Both the position numbers and the translations under genes were made by a program. 23,499 nt of DNA from DATKWD01 sp035529695 (lineage in GTDB: Bacteria; Actinomycetota; Acidimicrobiia; Acidimicrobiales; Salinilacustritrichaceae): contig DATKWD010000119.1 of NCBI GenBank assembly GCA_035529695.1, positions 1-23,499 of the forward strand. The letters run 5' to 3'. This document shows, piece after piece, positions 15,528 through 22,544 of the stretch (position 1 is its first letter; every line of letters starts with the position of its first letter). The notes beneath the pieces were generated by a model. That model saw only the letters and a list, made by a program, of their open reading frames with translations, was not told the DNA's origin and searched no databases.

Positions 15528-16589
15528 TCAGCCCTCTTCGAGGCGCCGCGTCTGCTCCTCGGCCACCAGCGCGTCGCTGATCTCGTCGAGATCGCCGGCC
15601 AGCACCTTGTCGAGGCGGTAGAGCGTCAGCCCGATGCGATGATCCGAGACCCGATTCTCCTTGAAGTTGTAGGTGCGGATCTTCTCGCTGCGTCCACCAC
15701 CACCGACCTGTTCACGGACCGACTCGGACCGCTCGGCCGCCAAACGGTCCTGCTCTGCCTTCAGCAGCCGACTGCGCAGGACCACCAGCGCGCGGGCGCG
15801 GTTCTGGAGCTGACTCTTCTCGTCCTGCATCGACACCACCAGCCCGGTCGGCAGATGGGTGATGCGCACGGCCGAATCGGTGGTGTTGACCGACTGCCCA
15901 CCCGGCCCGGACGAGCGGTACACGTCGATCTGCAGGTCCGCGTCGTTGATGGAGACGTCGACCTCGTCGGCCTCGGGCAGCACGCTCACCGCGGCCGACG
16001 ACGTGTGGATGCGACCCTGGCTCTCGGTCGCAGGCACCCGCTGGACCCGGTGGGGACCACCTTCGTGCTTCATCCGGCTCCAGACCCCGTCACCGCTGAC
16101 CTTGAAGGTCACCTCGTTGTAGCCACCCATGTCGGACGGATCGGTGTTCAACGTCTCGAACTTCCAGCCCTGGTTCGCGGCGAAGCTCCGATACATCTCG
16201 AACAGATCGCGCGCCCACAGGTTCGCCTCCTCGCCGCCCTCGGCACCCCTGATCTCGACGATCACGTTCTTGTCGTCGTTCGGATCCTTCGGGAGCATGA
16301 GCAGCCGGAGCTCACCCTCGAGCCGCTCGATGTCGGCCTCGGCTTCGGTCGCCTCGCTGCGCATGGCCTCACGTTCCGCGGCCGGGGCATCGGTGAGCAG
16401 TTCCTTCGCCGCCGCGAGGTCTTCGGTGCGGGCGTCGAGTTCGTCGGCGACCTCGACGATCGCCTTCAACTCGACATAGCGCCGTCCGGCGTCAGCGAGC
16501 CGCTCGGGGTCACGGGTGAGCTCGGGATCACCCATCCGCATCTCGAGGTCACCGAGTTCGCGACGCAACGAATCGATGCGGCCGGTCAC
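15528..16589 (-). CDS. prfA: Peptide chain release factor 1
   Basis: This 353-residue factor reads the UAA and UAG stop codons and triggers peptide release on the ribosome. The stop-codon recognition tripeptide is PAT at 186-188 (HRVQRVPATESQGR), which distinguishes RF1 from RF2 (SPF). The catalytic GGQ is at 230-232 in SSGPGGQSVN. The N-terminal coiled-coil domain spans about 1-100. The start is a GTG at 16589, 6 bases after a TAGCTT hexamer, so it may be transcribed separately as a leaderless mRNA in addition to read-through from rpmE. prmC follows after 3 bases. There is no sign of damage. Confidence 0.97.
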   Translation of the reverse strand: MTGRIDSLRRELGDLEMRMGDPELTRDPERLADAGRRYVELKAIVEVADELDARTEDLAAAKELLTDAPAAEREAMRSEATEAEADIERLEGELRLLMLPKDPNDDKNVIVEIRGAEGGEEANLWARDLFEMYRSFAANQGWKFETLNTDPSDMGGYNEVTFKVSGDGVWSRMKHEGGPHRVQRVPATESQGRIHTSSAAVSVLPEADEVDVSINDADLQIDVYRSSGPGGQSVNTTDSAVRITHLPTGLVVSMQDEKSQLQNRARALVVLRSRLLKAEQDRLAAERSESVREQVGGGGRSEKIRTYNFKENRVSDHRIGLTLYRLDKVLAGDLDEISDALVAEEQTRRLEEG

Positions 16590-16601
16590 GGGTCGAAGCT
16601 A
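16590..16601 (-). promoter_or_regulatory. Possible leaderless promoter of prfA
   Basis: TAGCTT (16601-16596) is a TANNNT hexamer, and the GTG start of prfA follows after 6 bases. This is the same layout seen before four other genes in the window. No clear -35 box is visible at the right distance. Confidence 0.35.
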
Positions 16602-16649
16602 CCGGCCGCCCCACGAACTCACCCCAACAGATCCGCTTCTGGGATCGGG

Positions 16650-17639
16650 TCAGCCGCGCCAGTCGGTGCGGACCGTGCGGATCTCGCAGCCGTCGCTCAC
16701 GCGGGCGGCGATCTCCTCGGTCAGCTGGTGCACATCGCGCTCGGGAACCACGACCACGAGCATCGACGAAGGATCGAGGTGGGCGCGGGTGTCGGCAGCG
16801 ATCGGGATGAGATCGAGATCGATCCCGACCGAGACCACGACCGTCACCGCTCGGCCAGATGCGTCGTGGCCGGTGCAGGCAGTGGTGGAGCGCTCGGTGA
16901 GGGTCTCCCGGGCGAACGGTGACGGTGACGGCGCCAGATCGGCACACCCGACCATCCCGGGATCCGTGACGATCACCGTGCGCAGCCATCGTTCGGGTGC
17001 GAGGTCACGGAGCGGATGAGGCGGGCGATCGGCCTGCCGATCGTGGCGAACGATCCCCACCACCCGGTCGAGCGCCTCGGGGCGCGGCAGGTCCTCGTGC
17101 ACGAGGGCGGTCATCTCGCGGTCCAGCTTGCCGACGCCGATGTGCAGCACGGGACCATCGTCGCCGCGCTCGATGCGAGCGACTTCGAGACCGCGGTACT
17201 CGCCGAGCAACCGACCGTGCTCGATGTTCACCTCGAGACCGGCTGCCTCGAGCTGGGCTGCCAGCGCAGGATCGTCGGGCGGCGGCGGTTCGACCACCAG
17301 CGGATCAGCACCAGCGGGTGCGAGCGTGGAGTCGGCCAGTGCGAGCACGGTCGGCGGATCGTCGAAGTAGGCGGCGCGACGGGCAGCGGTCCCGATGCCG
17401 TCGGTGCCGATGAGCGTCAGCCGGGTCGCACCGTGGCGTCGGGTCCAGGCCATCGCCGGACCGAGAGAGCCGGCAGCGTCGCCGTCGACCAGCACCCAGG
17501 CCATCGACCCGGTCACCAGCGCAGCGCCGGCGCCGAAGGCAGCCCGACGGGTGGGTTCCGCGTGGCTGGACGCGCGGACCAGGGCCTCGAGTTTGGCCCC
17601 GCTCAGACGGGACCGGGGATCCTCGGTGGGCTCGCTCAG
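16650..17639 (-). CDS. Unrecognised protein between rpmE and prfA
   Basis: I do not recognise this family. The frame has strong coding character from just after the rpmE stop: a charged N-terminus (SEPTEDPRSRLSGAKLEALV), alternating beta/alpha blocks (MAWVLVDGDAAGSLG, ATRLTLIGTDG, VLALADSTLAPAG), and a second part with beta-type stretches (VTVVVSVGIDLDLIPIAAD, SMLVVVVPERDVHQL). There is no signal peptide or membrane segment, so it is probably a cytoplasmic two-domain protein of about 329 residues. No ATG, GTG or TTG exists at the expected start. I place the start at CTG 17639, 4 bases after the rpmE stop. The alternatives are a GTG at 17729 inside rpmE or a GTG at 17516 that would drop 41 plausible residues. 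Bacillus has tdk at this position, but this is not a thymidine kinase (no P-loop). Confidence 0.65.
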   Translation of the reverse strand: MSEPTEDPRSRLSGAKLEALVRASSHAEPTRRAAFGAGAALVTGSMAWVLVDGDAAGSLGPAMAWTRRHGATRLTLIGTDGIGTAARRAAYFDDPPTVLALADSTLAPAGADPLVVEPPPPDDPALAAQLEAAGLEVNIEHGRLLGEYRGLEVARIERGDDGPVLHIGVGKLDREMTALVHEDLPRPEALDRVVGIVRHDRQADRPPHPLRDLAPERWLRTVIVTDPGMVGCADLAPSPSPFARETLTERSTTACTGHDASGRAVTVVVSVGIDLDLIPIAADTRAHLDPSSMLVVVVPERDVHQLTEEIAARVSDGCEIRTVRTDWRG

Positions 17640-17643
17640 GAGC

Positions 17644-17931
17644 TCAGGAGTCGGAGTCGGTCGCCTCGGACTCGGGCGCAGCGGCCTTGCGCTTGCCGTA
17701 GCGGCGCTCGAAGCGGTCGATCCGGCCACCGGTGTCGACCAGGCGCTGCGTGCCTGTGTAGAAGCCGTGGCTCGCGCTCGACACCTCGACGTCGTAGACC
17801 GGGTAGGTGTTGCCGTCCTCCCACTCGACCGTGTTCTCGGTGGTCACCGTGGAACGAGTGAGGAAGGCGAAGTCGGCGCCTTTGTCGCGGAACACGACGG
17901 GCCGATAGTCGGGGTGGATGTCAGTCTTCAT
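17644..17931 (-). CDS. rpmE: 50S ribosomal protein L31, zinc-free (type B)
   Basis: This 95-residue protein of the large ribosomal subunit forms an intersubunit bridge with the 30S head. MKTDIHPDYRPVVFRD, FLTRSTVTTENTVEWEDGN and SSASHGFYTGTQRLVDTGGR are L31 signatures. It has no Cys residues, so it lacks the CxxC zinc site of the classical form and matches the type B paralogue (often called rpmE2/ykgM). It ends in an acidic tail (ESEATDSDS) that is longer than usual. It lies 14 bases after rho, the normal site of rpmE. The ATG at 17931 was chosen over an in-frame TTG 12 bases upstream. No strong Shine-Dalgarno is seen. Confidence 0.95.
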   Translation of the reverse strand: MKTDIHPDYRPVVFRDKGADFAFLTRSTVTTENTVEWEDGNTYPVYDVEVSSASHGFYTGTQRLVDTGGRIDRFERRYGKRKAAAPESEATDSDS

Positions 17932-17945
17932 AGCGAGGGGCAATC

Positions 17946-19634
17946 CTAGGACTTGGCGATCTCGTCGAGGAAGTCGTCGTTCGTCTTGAACGACTGCATG
18001 CGCTCGATCAGCAACTCCAGACCACCGGCGCCGGAGCTCTCGTCGCCCTGCATCGCCTGCAGCACCCGGCGAAGTTTCCAGACGAGATCGAGGTGCTTGC
18101 GGCTGAAGAGCAGCTCTTCGTGGCGGGTCGAGCTGGCGTCGACATCGATGGCCGGGTAGATCCGGCGTTCGGCCAGGCGACGATCGAGCTTGAGCTCCAT
18201 GTTGCCCGTGCCCTTGAACTCCTCGAAGATGACCTCGTCCATCCGTGACCCGGTCTCGACCAGCGCCGTGGCCAGGATCGTGAGCGAACCACCTTCTTCG
18301 ACGTTACGGGCGGCCCCGAAGAACTTCTTGGGCGGATAGATGGCACCGGTGTCGAGTCCACCTGACATCGCACGTCCGGTCAGGTTCCCCGCCATGTTGT
18401 AGGCGCGGACGAGGCGGGTGATGCCGTCGAGGATGACGACGACGTCCTTGCCCTCCTCGACGCGGCGCTTGGCACGCTCGATCACCAGTTCGGCGATGCG
18501 GCAGTGCTCCTCGGTCGGCCGATCGAAGGTGCTGCCGATCACCTCGGCGCTCTCGAGCGAACGGCGCATGTCGGTGACTTCTTCGGGGCGCTCGTCGATG
18601 AGCAGCACCATGAGCTCGACGTCGGGACTGTTGCGCTCGATCGCCTGGGCGATCTGCTTCATGATCATGGTCTTGCCGGCCTTGGGCGGCGACACGATCA
18701 ACCCTCGCTGGCCCTTCCCGATCGGGGCGATCAGGTCGATGATCCGAGCGGCGACCGCGTTCGGGTTCTTCGGGAGCTCGAGCACGAGCTTCTCGTCCGG
18801 GAACAGCGGCGTCAGGTCATCGAAGTCGGGGCGCCCCTTCGCGGCTTCCGGATCGCCCCCGTTGACGTGCTCGACGCTGAGCAGCGCCGGGTTCTTCTCG
18901 TTGCGGAAGGCGGGCCTGCTCCCGCCGGCGACCTCGTCGCCCGGACGGAGACCGAACTGACGAACCTGCTTCACCGACACGTAGACGTCGTCGCGGGACT
19001 GGAGGTGACCGTTGGTACGGAGGAAGCCGAAGCCCTCGCGTTGCACGTCGAGGATTCCGCTCACCGCGATGGGGTCGCCGGTGTACTCCTCGGTGGACTC
19101 GCGGTTGCGGCCCCGACGACGACGGCGCTTGTTCCCACCTTCGCCTTCGTCACCGTCTCCGGATCCGCCGCCGGTCTTGTCCGCGGCGTCGTTGTCGGAG
19201 GTGTCCTTGTCGGAAGCACTCTTGTTCGGAGTGTCCTTGGCGGAGGCGTCCTTGCCGGAGCCCCGACCGCCGTCGCTCGGCCCCGAACCGTTGTCGTCGG
19301 GCTTCTTGGTCGACCGCGAGTTCCCTCGCCCGCTTCTGGCATCCGAGCCGGACTGCTGCTGCCGGCGTGGCTTGGGGGGAGTAGACGCGGGCCGATTCGA
19401 ACCGGCGACCTTCTGGGTCTCAGCTGCTTCGGGCTGGGGAGCTGCCTCGGGTTCGGGCTCGTCGGCCGGCCCGGTGTCGGTGACACCGGCCAGCTCGAGG
19501 ATCAGATCGGCCAGCTTGGCCTTCGTCGCGCGGGCGGGTGCTCGACCACCCAGTGCGTCGACGATCGTGCTGAGCTCGTCCTTGTCCTTCTTGAGCAGCG
19601 CTTCGCGTTCGAGCGGGGGGCTTGCGTCGGCCAT
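17946..19634 (-). CDS. rho: Transcription termination factor Rho with long disordered insertion
   Basis: This 562-residue hexameric RNA-dependent ATPase terminates transcription. A helical N-terminal domain (5-50) is followed by an insertion of about 130 residues (52-183) rich in Asp, Ser, Lys, Gly and Pro that ends in KRRRRRGRNR. Such RNA-binding insertions are known from actinobacterial Rho. The primary RNA-binding domain (about 184-260) contains GFGFLRT. The ATPase part has Walker A PPKAGKT (316-322), LLIDERPEEVTDMRR (344-358) and the Q/R-loop regions. The ATG at 19634 has GAAGGG 6-11 bases upstream as a Shine-Dalgarno. An upstream extension to 19739 is low-complexity and unlikely. rpmE follows after 14 bases. 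Confidence 0.97.
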   Translation of the reverse strand: MADASPPLEREALLKKDKDELSTIVDALGGRAPARATKAKLADLILELAGVTDTGPADEPEPEAAPQPEAAETQKVAGSNRPASTPPKPRRQQQSGSDARSGRGNSRSTKKPDDNGSGPSDGGRGSGKDASAKDTPNKSASDKDTSDNDAADKTGGGSGDGDEGEGGNKRRRRRGRNRESTEEYTGDPIAVSGILDVQREGFGFLRTNGHLQSRDDVYVSVKQVRQFGLRPGDEVAGGSRPAFRNEKNPALLSVEHVNGGDPEAAKGRPDFDDLTPLFPDEKLVLELPKNPNAVAARIIDLIAPIGKGQRGLIVSPPKAGKTMIMKQIAQAIERNSPDVELMVLLIDERPEEVTDMRRSLESAEVIGSTFDRPTEEHCRIAELVIERAKRRVEEGKDVVVILDGITRLVRAYNMAGNLTGRAMSGGLDTGAIYPPKKFFGAARNVEEGGSLTILATALVETGSRMDEVIFEEFKGTGNMELKLDRRLAERRIYPAIDVDASSTRHEELLFSRKHLDLVWKLRRVLQAMQGDESSGAGGLELLIERMQSFKTNDDFLDEIAKS

Positions 19635-19820
19635 GGTCGACCCTTCGATCGTTCGTGTCGGGGAGAGGAACTGCGATGGTCGGGGCCTCGGCGGACCCCT
19701 CGCACCATCGCCGGCTGGGCGATTTCGCACCAGCAACAACGGTCTGCAAGGTAGCGGAACCGGCAGGAGAACCGCGAACTGCCGAACGCGAGCGCATCCT
19801 CACCAGCGGCACGAAGCCAC
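19635..19820 (-). promoter_or_regulatory. Leader and probable promoter of rho
   Basis: This 186-base gap between thrC and rho holds no gene. TACCTT (19753-19748) is a candidate -10 hexamer and would give a leader of roughly 110 bases, so rho would be transcribed separately from hom-thrC. Long leaders are common for rho, which often regulates itself, but no hairpin or other attenuator could be defined by eye. No clear terminator follows thrC either. Confidence 0.3.
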
Positions 19821-21185
19821 TCAGGTGATCGCTGAGCGGATGAACGACTGGACCGTCGCCAGGTCGTTCGGGAGCGACGTGCAGTGCTCGGGGAGATCGA
19901 GGGTCGCCGCCAGCGCAGCGGGCAGTTCGGGAGCGCGGCCGGTGGCAGCTTCGACCGCATCGCCGAACTTGGCGGGGTGGGCGGTCGACACGCACACCAT
20001 CGGGACGTCGTTGCGGCGACGAGCGGCACGAGCGGCACCGACACCGACGGCCGTGTGGGGATCGACGACGATGCCGGTCGACGCGGCGACATCGGCGATC
20101 ACCGCAGCCACTTCGCCGTCGTCCAAACGGGTGCCGGCAAAGGTCTCGGTCACCGCAGCAGCACGCGTCGACCCGAGATCGACCCGGCCTTCCGATCGGA
20201 ACTCCTGCATGGCCTCGGCCACCGCGCCACCATCGCGATCGAAGAGCTCGAACAGCAGACGCTCGTGGTTCGACGAGACCTGGATGTCCATGGCCGGGCT
20301 CGTGGTCGCCACGACCTCACGCATCTCGAGCACGCCGGTCTCGAGCCAGCGGGCGAGGATGTCGTTGGTGTTCGACCCGATCACCAACTCGGCGATGGGC
20401 GCACCGGTGGTGCGGGCGACCCACGCCGAGAACACGTTGCCGAAGTTCCCGGTCGGGACCGCGAACCCGCACGGTCCGAGCTTCTCGGTCGTCGTGCGGT
20501 AGTAGACGGTCTGGGCCATGACCCTGGCCCAGTTGATCGAGTTCATCGCCGCCTGACCCACTGCGGCGCGAAAGGCGTCGTCGGCGAACATGGCCTTCAC
20601 GAGGTCCTGGCAGTCGTCGAAGGTGCCGTCGATGGCGACGTTGTGCACGTTCGGAGCGTCGACCGTCGTCATCTGCCTGCGCTGGATGTCGGAGACGCGT
20701 CCGGCCGGATGCAGCACGACCACATCGATCCGCTCGCGGCCGAGCGCCGCGTGGATCGCGGCCGAACCGGTGTCGCCCGAGGTCGCCACGATGATCGTCG
20801 CCCGTTCGTCGCGCTTGGTGAGCTCGTGGTCGAACAGGCGGCCGACGAGCTGGAGGGCAACGTCCTTGAACGAGAACGTCGGCCCGTGGAAGAGCTCGAG
20901 CAACCAGACGTCGTCGTCCAACGGCACCAGCGGACAGACGTCGGGATGGTCGAACGTGGCGTAGGAGTCACTGACCATGGCATCGAACGCCGACCGATCG
21001 ATCGACCCCTCGACGTACGGCCACATCAGGTGGCTCGCCGCGTCGGCGTACCCCGACGGAACCGGAGCGTCGAGACGCGGCCACTCGTCGGGGACGTAGA
21101 GGCCGCCATCGGACGCAAGGCCTCGGAGCAGGACATCGCCGAAGTCGAGCGCAGGCGCGGTCCCCCGGGTCGAGACGTACTTCAC
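19821..21185 (-). CDS. thrC: Threonine synthase, long (class II) form
   Basis: This 454-residue PLP enzyme converts O-phosphohomoserine to threonine, the last step of the pathway. It starts MKYVSTRGTAPALDFGDVLLRGLASDGGLY, as in the Corynebacterium and Escherichia coli long forms, not the 350-residue form of mycobacteria. The PLP lysine is K107 in HGPTFSFKD. ATSGDTGSAAIHAAL, NSINWARVMAQTVYY and VPTGNFGNVFSAW are typical of the active site. DPHTAVGVGAAR and STAHPAKFGDAVE mark the C-terminal part. The GTG start overlaps the hom stop (GTGA), so the two are co-translated. The homoserine kinase gene that often follows is absent. Confidence 0.96.
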   Translation of the reverse strand: MKYVSTRGTAPALDFGDVLLRGLASDGGLYVPDEWPRLDAPVPSGYADAASHLMWPYVEGSIDRSAFDAMVSDSYATFDHPDVCPLVPLDDDVWLLELFHGPTFSFKDVALQLVGRLFDHELTKRDERATIIVATSGDTGSAAIHAALGRERIDVVVLHPAGRVSDIQRRQMTTVDAPNVHNVAIDGTFDDCQDLVKAMFADDAFRAAVGQAAMNSINWARVMAQTVYYRTTTEKLGPCGFAVPTGNFGNVFSAWVARTTGAPIAELVIGSNTNDILARWLETGVLEMREVVATTSPAMDIQVSSNHERLLFELFDRDGGAVAEAMQEFRSEGRVDLGSTRAAAVTETFAGTRLDDGEVAAVIADVAASTGIVVDPHTAVGVGAARAARRRNDVPMVCVSTAHPAKFGDAVEAATGRAPELPAALAATLDLPEHCTSLPNDLATVQSFIRSAIT

Positions 21186-22462
21186 TCCTCGGATCCGATC
21201 ACTCGGAGCACCGAACCGATCCGGGTCACCGAATCGAGGCGGCGGAGGTCGTCGAGGGTCGCCCGCACGTCGGCCTCGCGGGCTTCGTGGGTGATGAACA
21301 CGAGGCGAGCGTCGCTGCCCATGCCCTCCTGCTCCATCGAGCGGATCGACACGTTGTGCGCGCCGAAGGCTCCGGCGACCTCGGCGAGGACGCCGGGGCG
21401 GTCGTCGACGCGGATCTGGATCGAGTGGGCGCCGATCACCTCGTCGATCGGCGTGATGTCGACTGCGTTGAGCGTGCCGACACTCGCATGAGCACCCTTG
21501 GAGAGGTTGACTGCGGCATCGATGATGTCGCCGAGCAACGCCGACGACGTCGGACCGCTGCCGGCCCCGCGGCCATAGAACATCAGGTCGCCGACCGACT
21601 CGCCCTCGACGAACACCGCGTTGAAGCTGTCGTGCACCGAGGCGAGCGGATGGTCGATCGGCACCATCGCCGGGTGCACCCTGACCCCGATCCCCGTGTC
21701 GGTCGGTTCGGTGATCGCCAGCAACTTGACCACGAACCCGAGTCGGGCCGCGTCGGTGATGTCGTCTGCGGTGATGCCGCTGATGCCTTCGCAGTGGACG
21801 TCGGCGGCCGTCACTGCAGCACCGAACGCGATCGAGGCGATGATGGCAGCCTTGGCGGCGGAGTCGTGGCCCTCGACGTCGGCGGTCGGGTCGGGCTCGG
21901 CGTACCCGAGGCGCTGCGCCTCGGCGAGTGCGTCGGCGTAGCTCGTACCGTGGGACGTCATCTGGTCGAGGATGTAGTTGGTCGTCCCGTTCACGATGCC
22001 CATCACCCGACGGATGCGCTCGCCCATCAGCGACTCACGCAGCGGCCGGATGAACGGGATGCCACCGCCCACGGCAGCCTCGAAGAGAAGATCGACCCCG
22101 GCCTCGTCGGCAGCAGCCAGCAGGTCATGGCCGTGCGTCGCCATCAGCTCCTTGTTGGCGGTCACCACCGGTTTGCCGCACGAGAGCGCCGCAGCCAGCA
22201 GGTCGTGGGCAGGATCGACGGCTCCCATGACCTCGACCACCAGGTCGACCTCCTCGCCGCTGCAGAGCCCCATTGCATCGGTGGTCCCGAGGCCGGACGG
22301 GATCGGCACCGATCGCGTCTTGTCGAGATCGCGCACGGCGATGCGACGGACCTCGAGGTCGACGCCGGTGCGCCGCGCGATCTCGGGTCGGGTCCGCTCG
22401 ATCAGGGCCGCCAGCGGCGCCCCGACGTTGCCGTAGCCCAGAAGGCCGATTCGAACTCGCAT
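21182..22462 (-). CDS. hom: Homoserine dehydrogenase with ACT domain
   Basis: This 426-residue enzyme reduces aspartate semialdehyde to homoserine with NAD(P)H, at the branch to threonine and methionine. The nucleotide-binding fold begins MRVRIGLLGYGNVGAPLA (GxGxxG at residues 9-14). KPVVTANKELMA (97-108), EAAVGGGIPFIRPLRESL and NGTTNYILDQM (158-168) are family signatures, and AEPDPTADVEGHDSAAK holds catalytic residues. The C-terminal ACT domain (SIQIRVDDRPGVLAEVAGAF, about 347-420) is the usual site of threonine feedback. The ATG at 22462 is 7 bases after a TACGGT hexamer, so the transcript may be leaderless. Longer upstream readings enter the divergent gene and lack coding character. Confidence 0.97.
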   Translation of the reverse strand: MRVRIGLLGYGNVGAPLAALIERTRPEIARRTGVDLEVRRIAVRDLDKTRSVPIPSGLGTTDAMGLCSGEEVDLVVEVMGAVDPAHDLLAAALSCGKPVVTANKELMATHGHDLLAAADEAGVDLLFEAAVGGGIPFIRPLRESLMGERIRRVMGIVNGTTNYILDQMTSHGTSYADALAEAQRLGYAEPDPTADVEGHDSAAKAAIIASIAFGAAVTAADVHCEGISGITADDITDAARLGFVVKLLAITEPTDTGIGVRVHPAMVPIDHPLASVHDSFNAVFVEGESVGDLMFYGRGAGSGPTSSALLGDIIDAAVNLSKGAHASVGTLNAVDITPIDEVIGAHSIQIRVDDRPGVLAEVAGAFGAHNVSIRSMEQEGMGSDARLVFITHEAREADVRATLDDLRRLDSVTRIGSVLRVIGSEE

Positions 22463-22544
22463 GGGCCGAACCGTAGTGACGCGAGCCCAGCCGGCCCGAT
22501 TCTTTCCTTGATATCTTTCATGTTGTCTTGATATGTTCCCATCA
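22463..22544. promoter_or_regulatory. Divergent leaderless promoters of hom and the kinase-like gene
   Basis: On the minus strand TACGGT (22475-22470) lies 7 bases before the hom ATG. On the plus strand TTGATA (22508-22513) and TATGTT (22532-22537) form a good -35/-10 pair with an 18-base spacer, and the ATG at 22545 follows after 7 bases. The AT-rich core (22500-22546) stands out from the GC-rich surroundings. Confidence 0.55.
22507..22534 (+). repeat. Direct repeat CTTGATAT, two copies one 20-base period apart
   Basis: CTTGATAT occurs at 22507-22514 and 22527-22534, about two helical turns apart and therefore on the same face of the DNA. The copies cover the -35 and part of the -10 of the kinase-like gene's promoter. 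They could be operator half-sites for a regulator, or the repeat may be only a by-product of the two promoter boxes. Confidence 0.5.

Noticed and set aside
15177..16922. 581-codon plus-strand frame across prmC, prfA and the unknown gene
   Set aside because: It runs antisense through several clear housekeeping genes and their intergenic gaps, so it is a shadow frame.
19190..19270. Possible tandem repeat or CRISPR-like array in the first half of rho
   Set aside because: The similarity comes from repeated Asp/Ser/Lys codons in a disordered protein segment; units and spacing are irregular.
19635..19739. Upstream extension of Rho
   Set aside because: It is a Pro/Arg-rich low-complexity stretch, whereas the ATG at 19634 has a good Shine-Dalgarno and the normal N-terminal domain.
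19884..21491. 535-codon plus-strand frame across thrC and hom
   Set aside because: It is antisense to two intact enzymes with all key residues; no motif is seen in the plus frame.
22533..22544. ATG at 22533 as start of the kinase-like gene
   Set aside because: It lies inside the TATGTT -10 hexamer, so it would be upstream of the likely transcript start. The ATG at 22545 fits the leaderless spacing.
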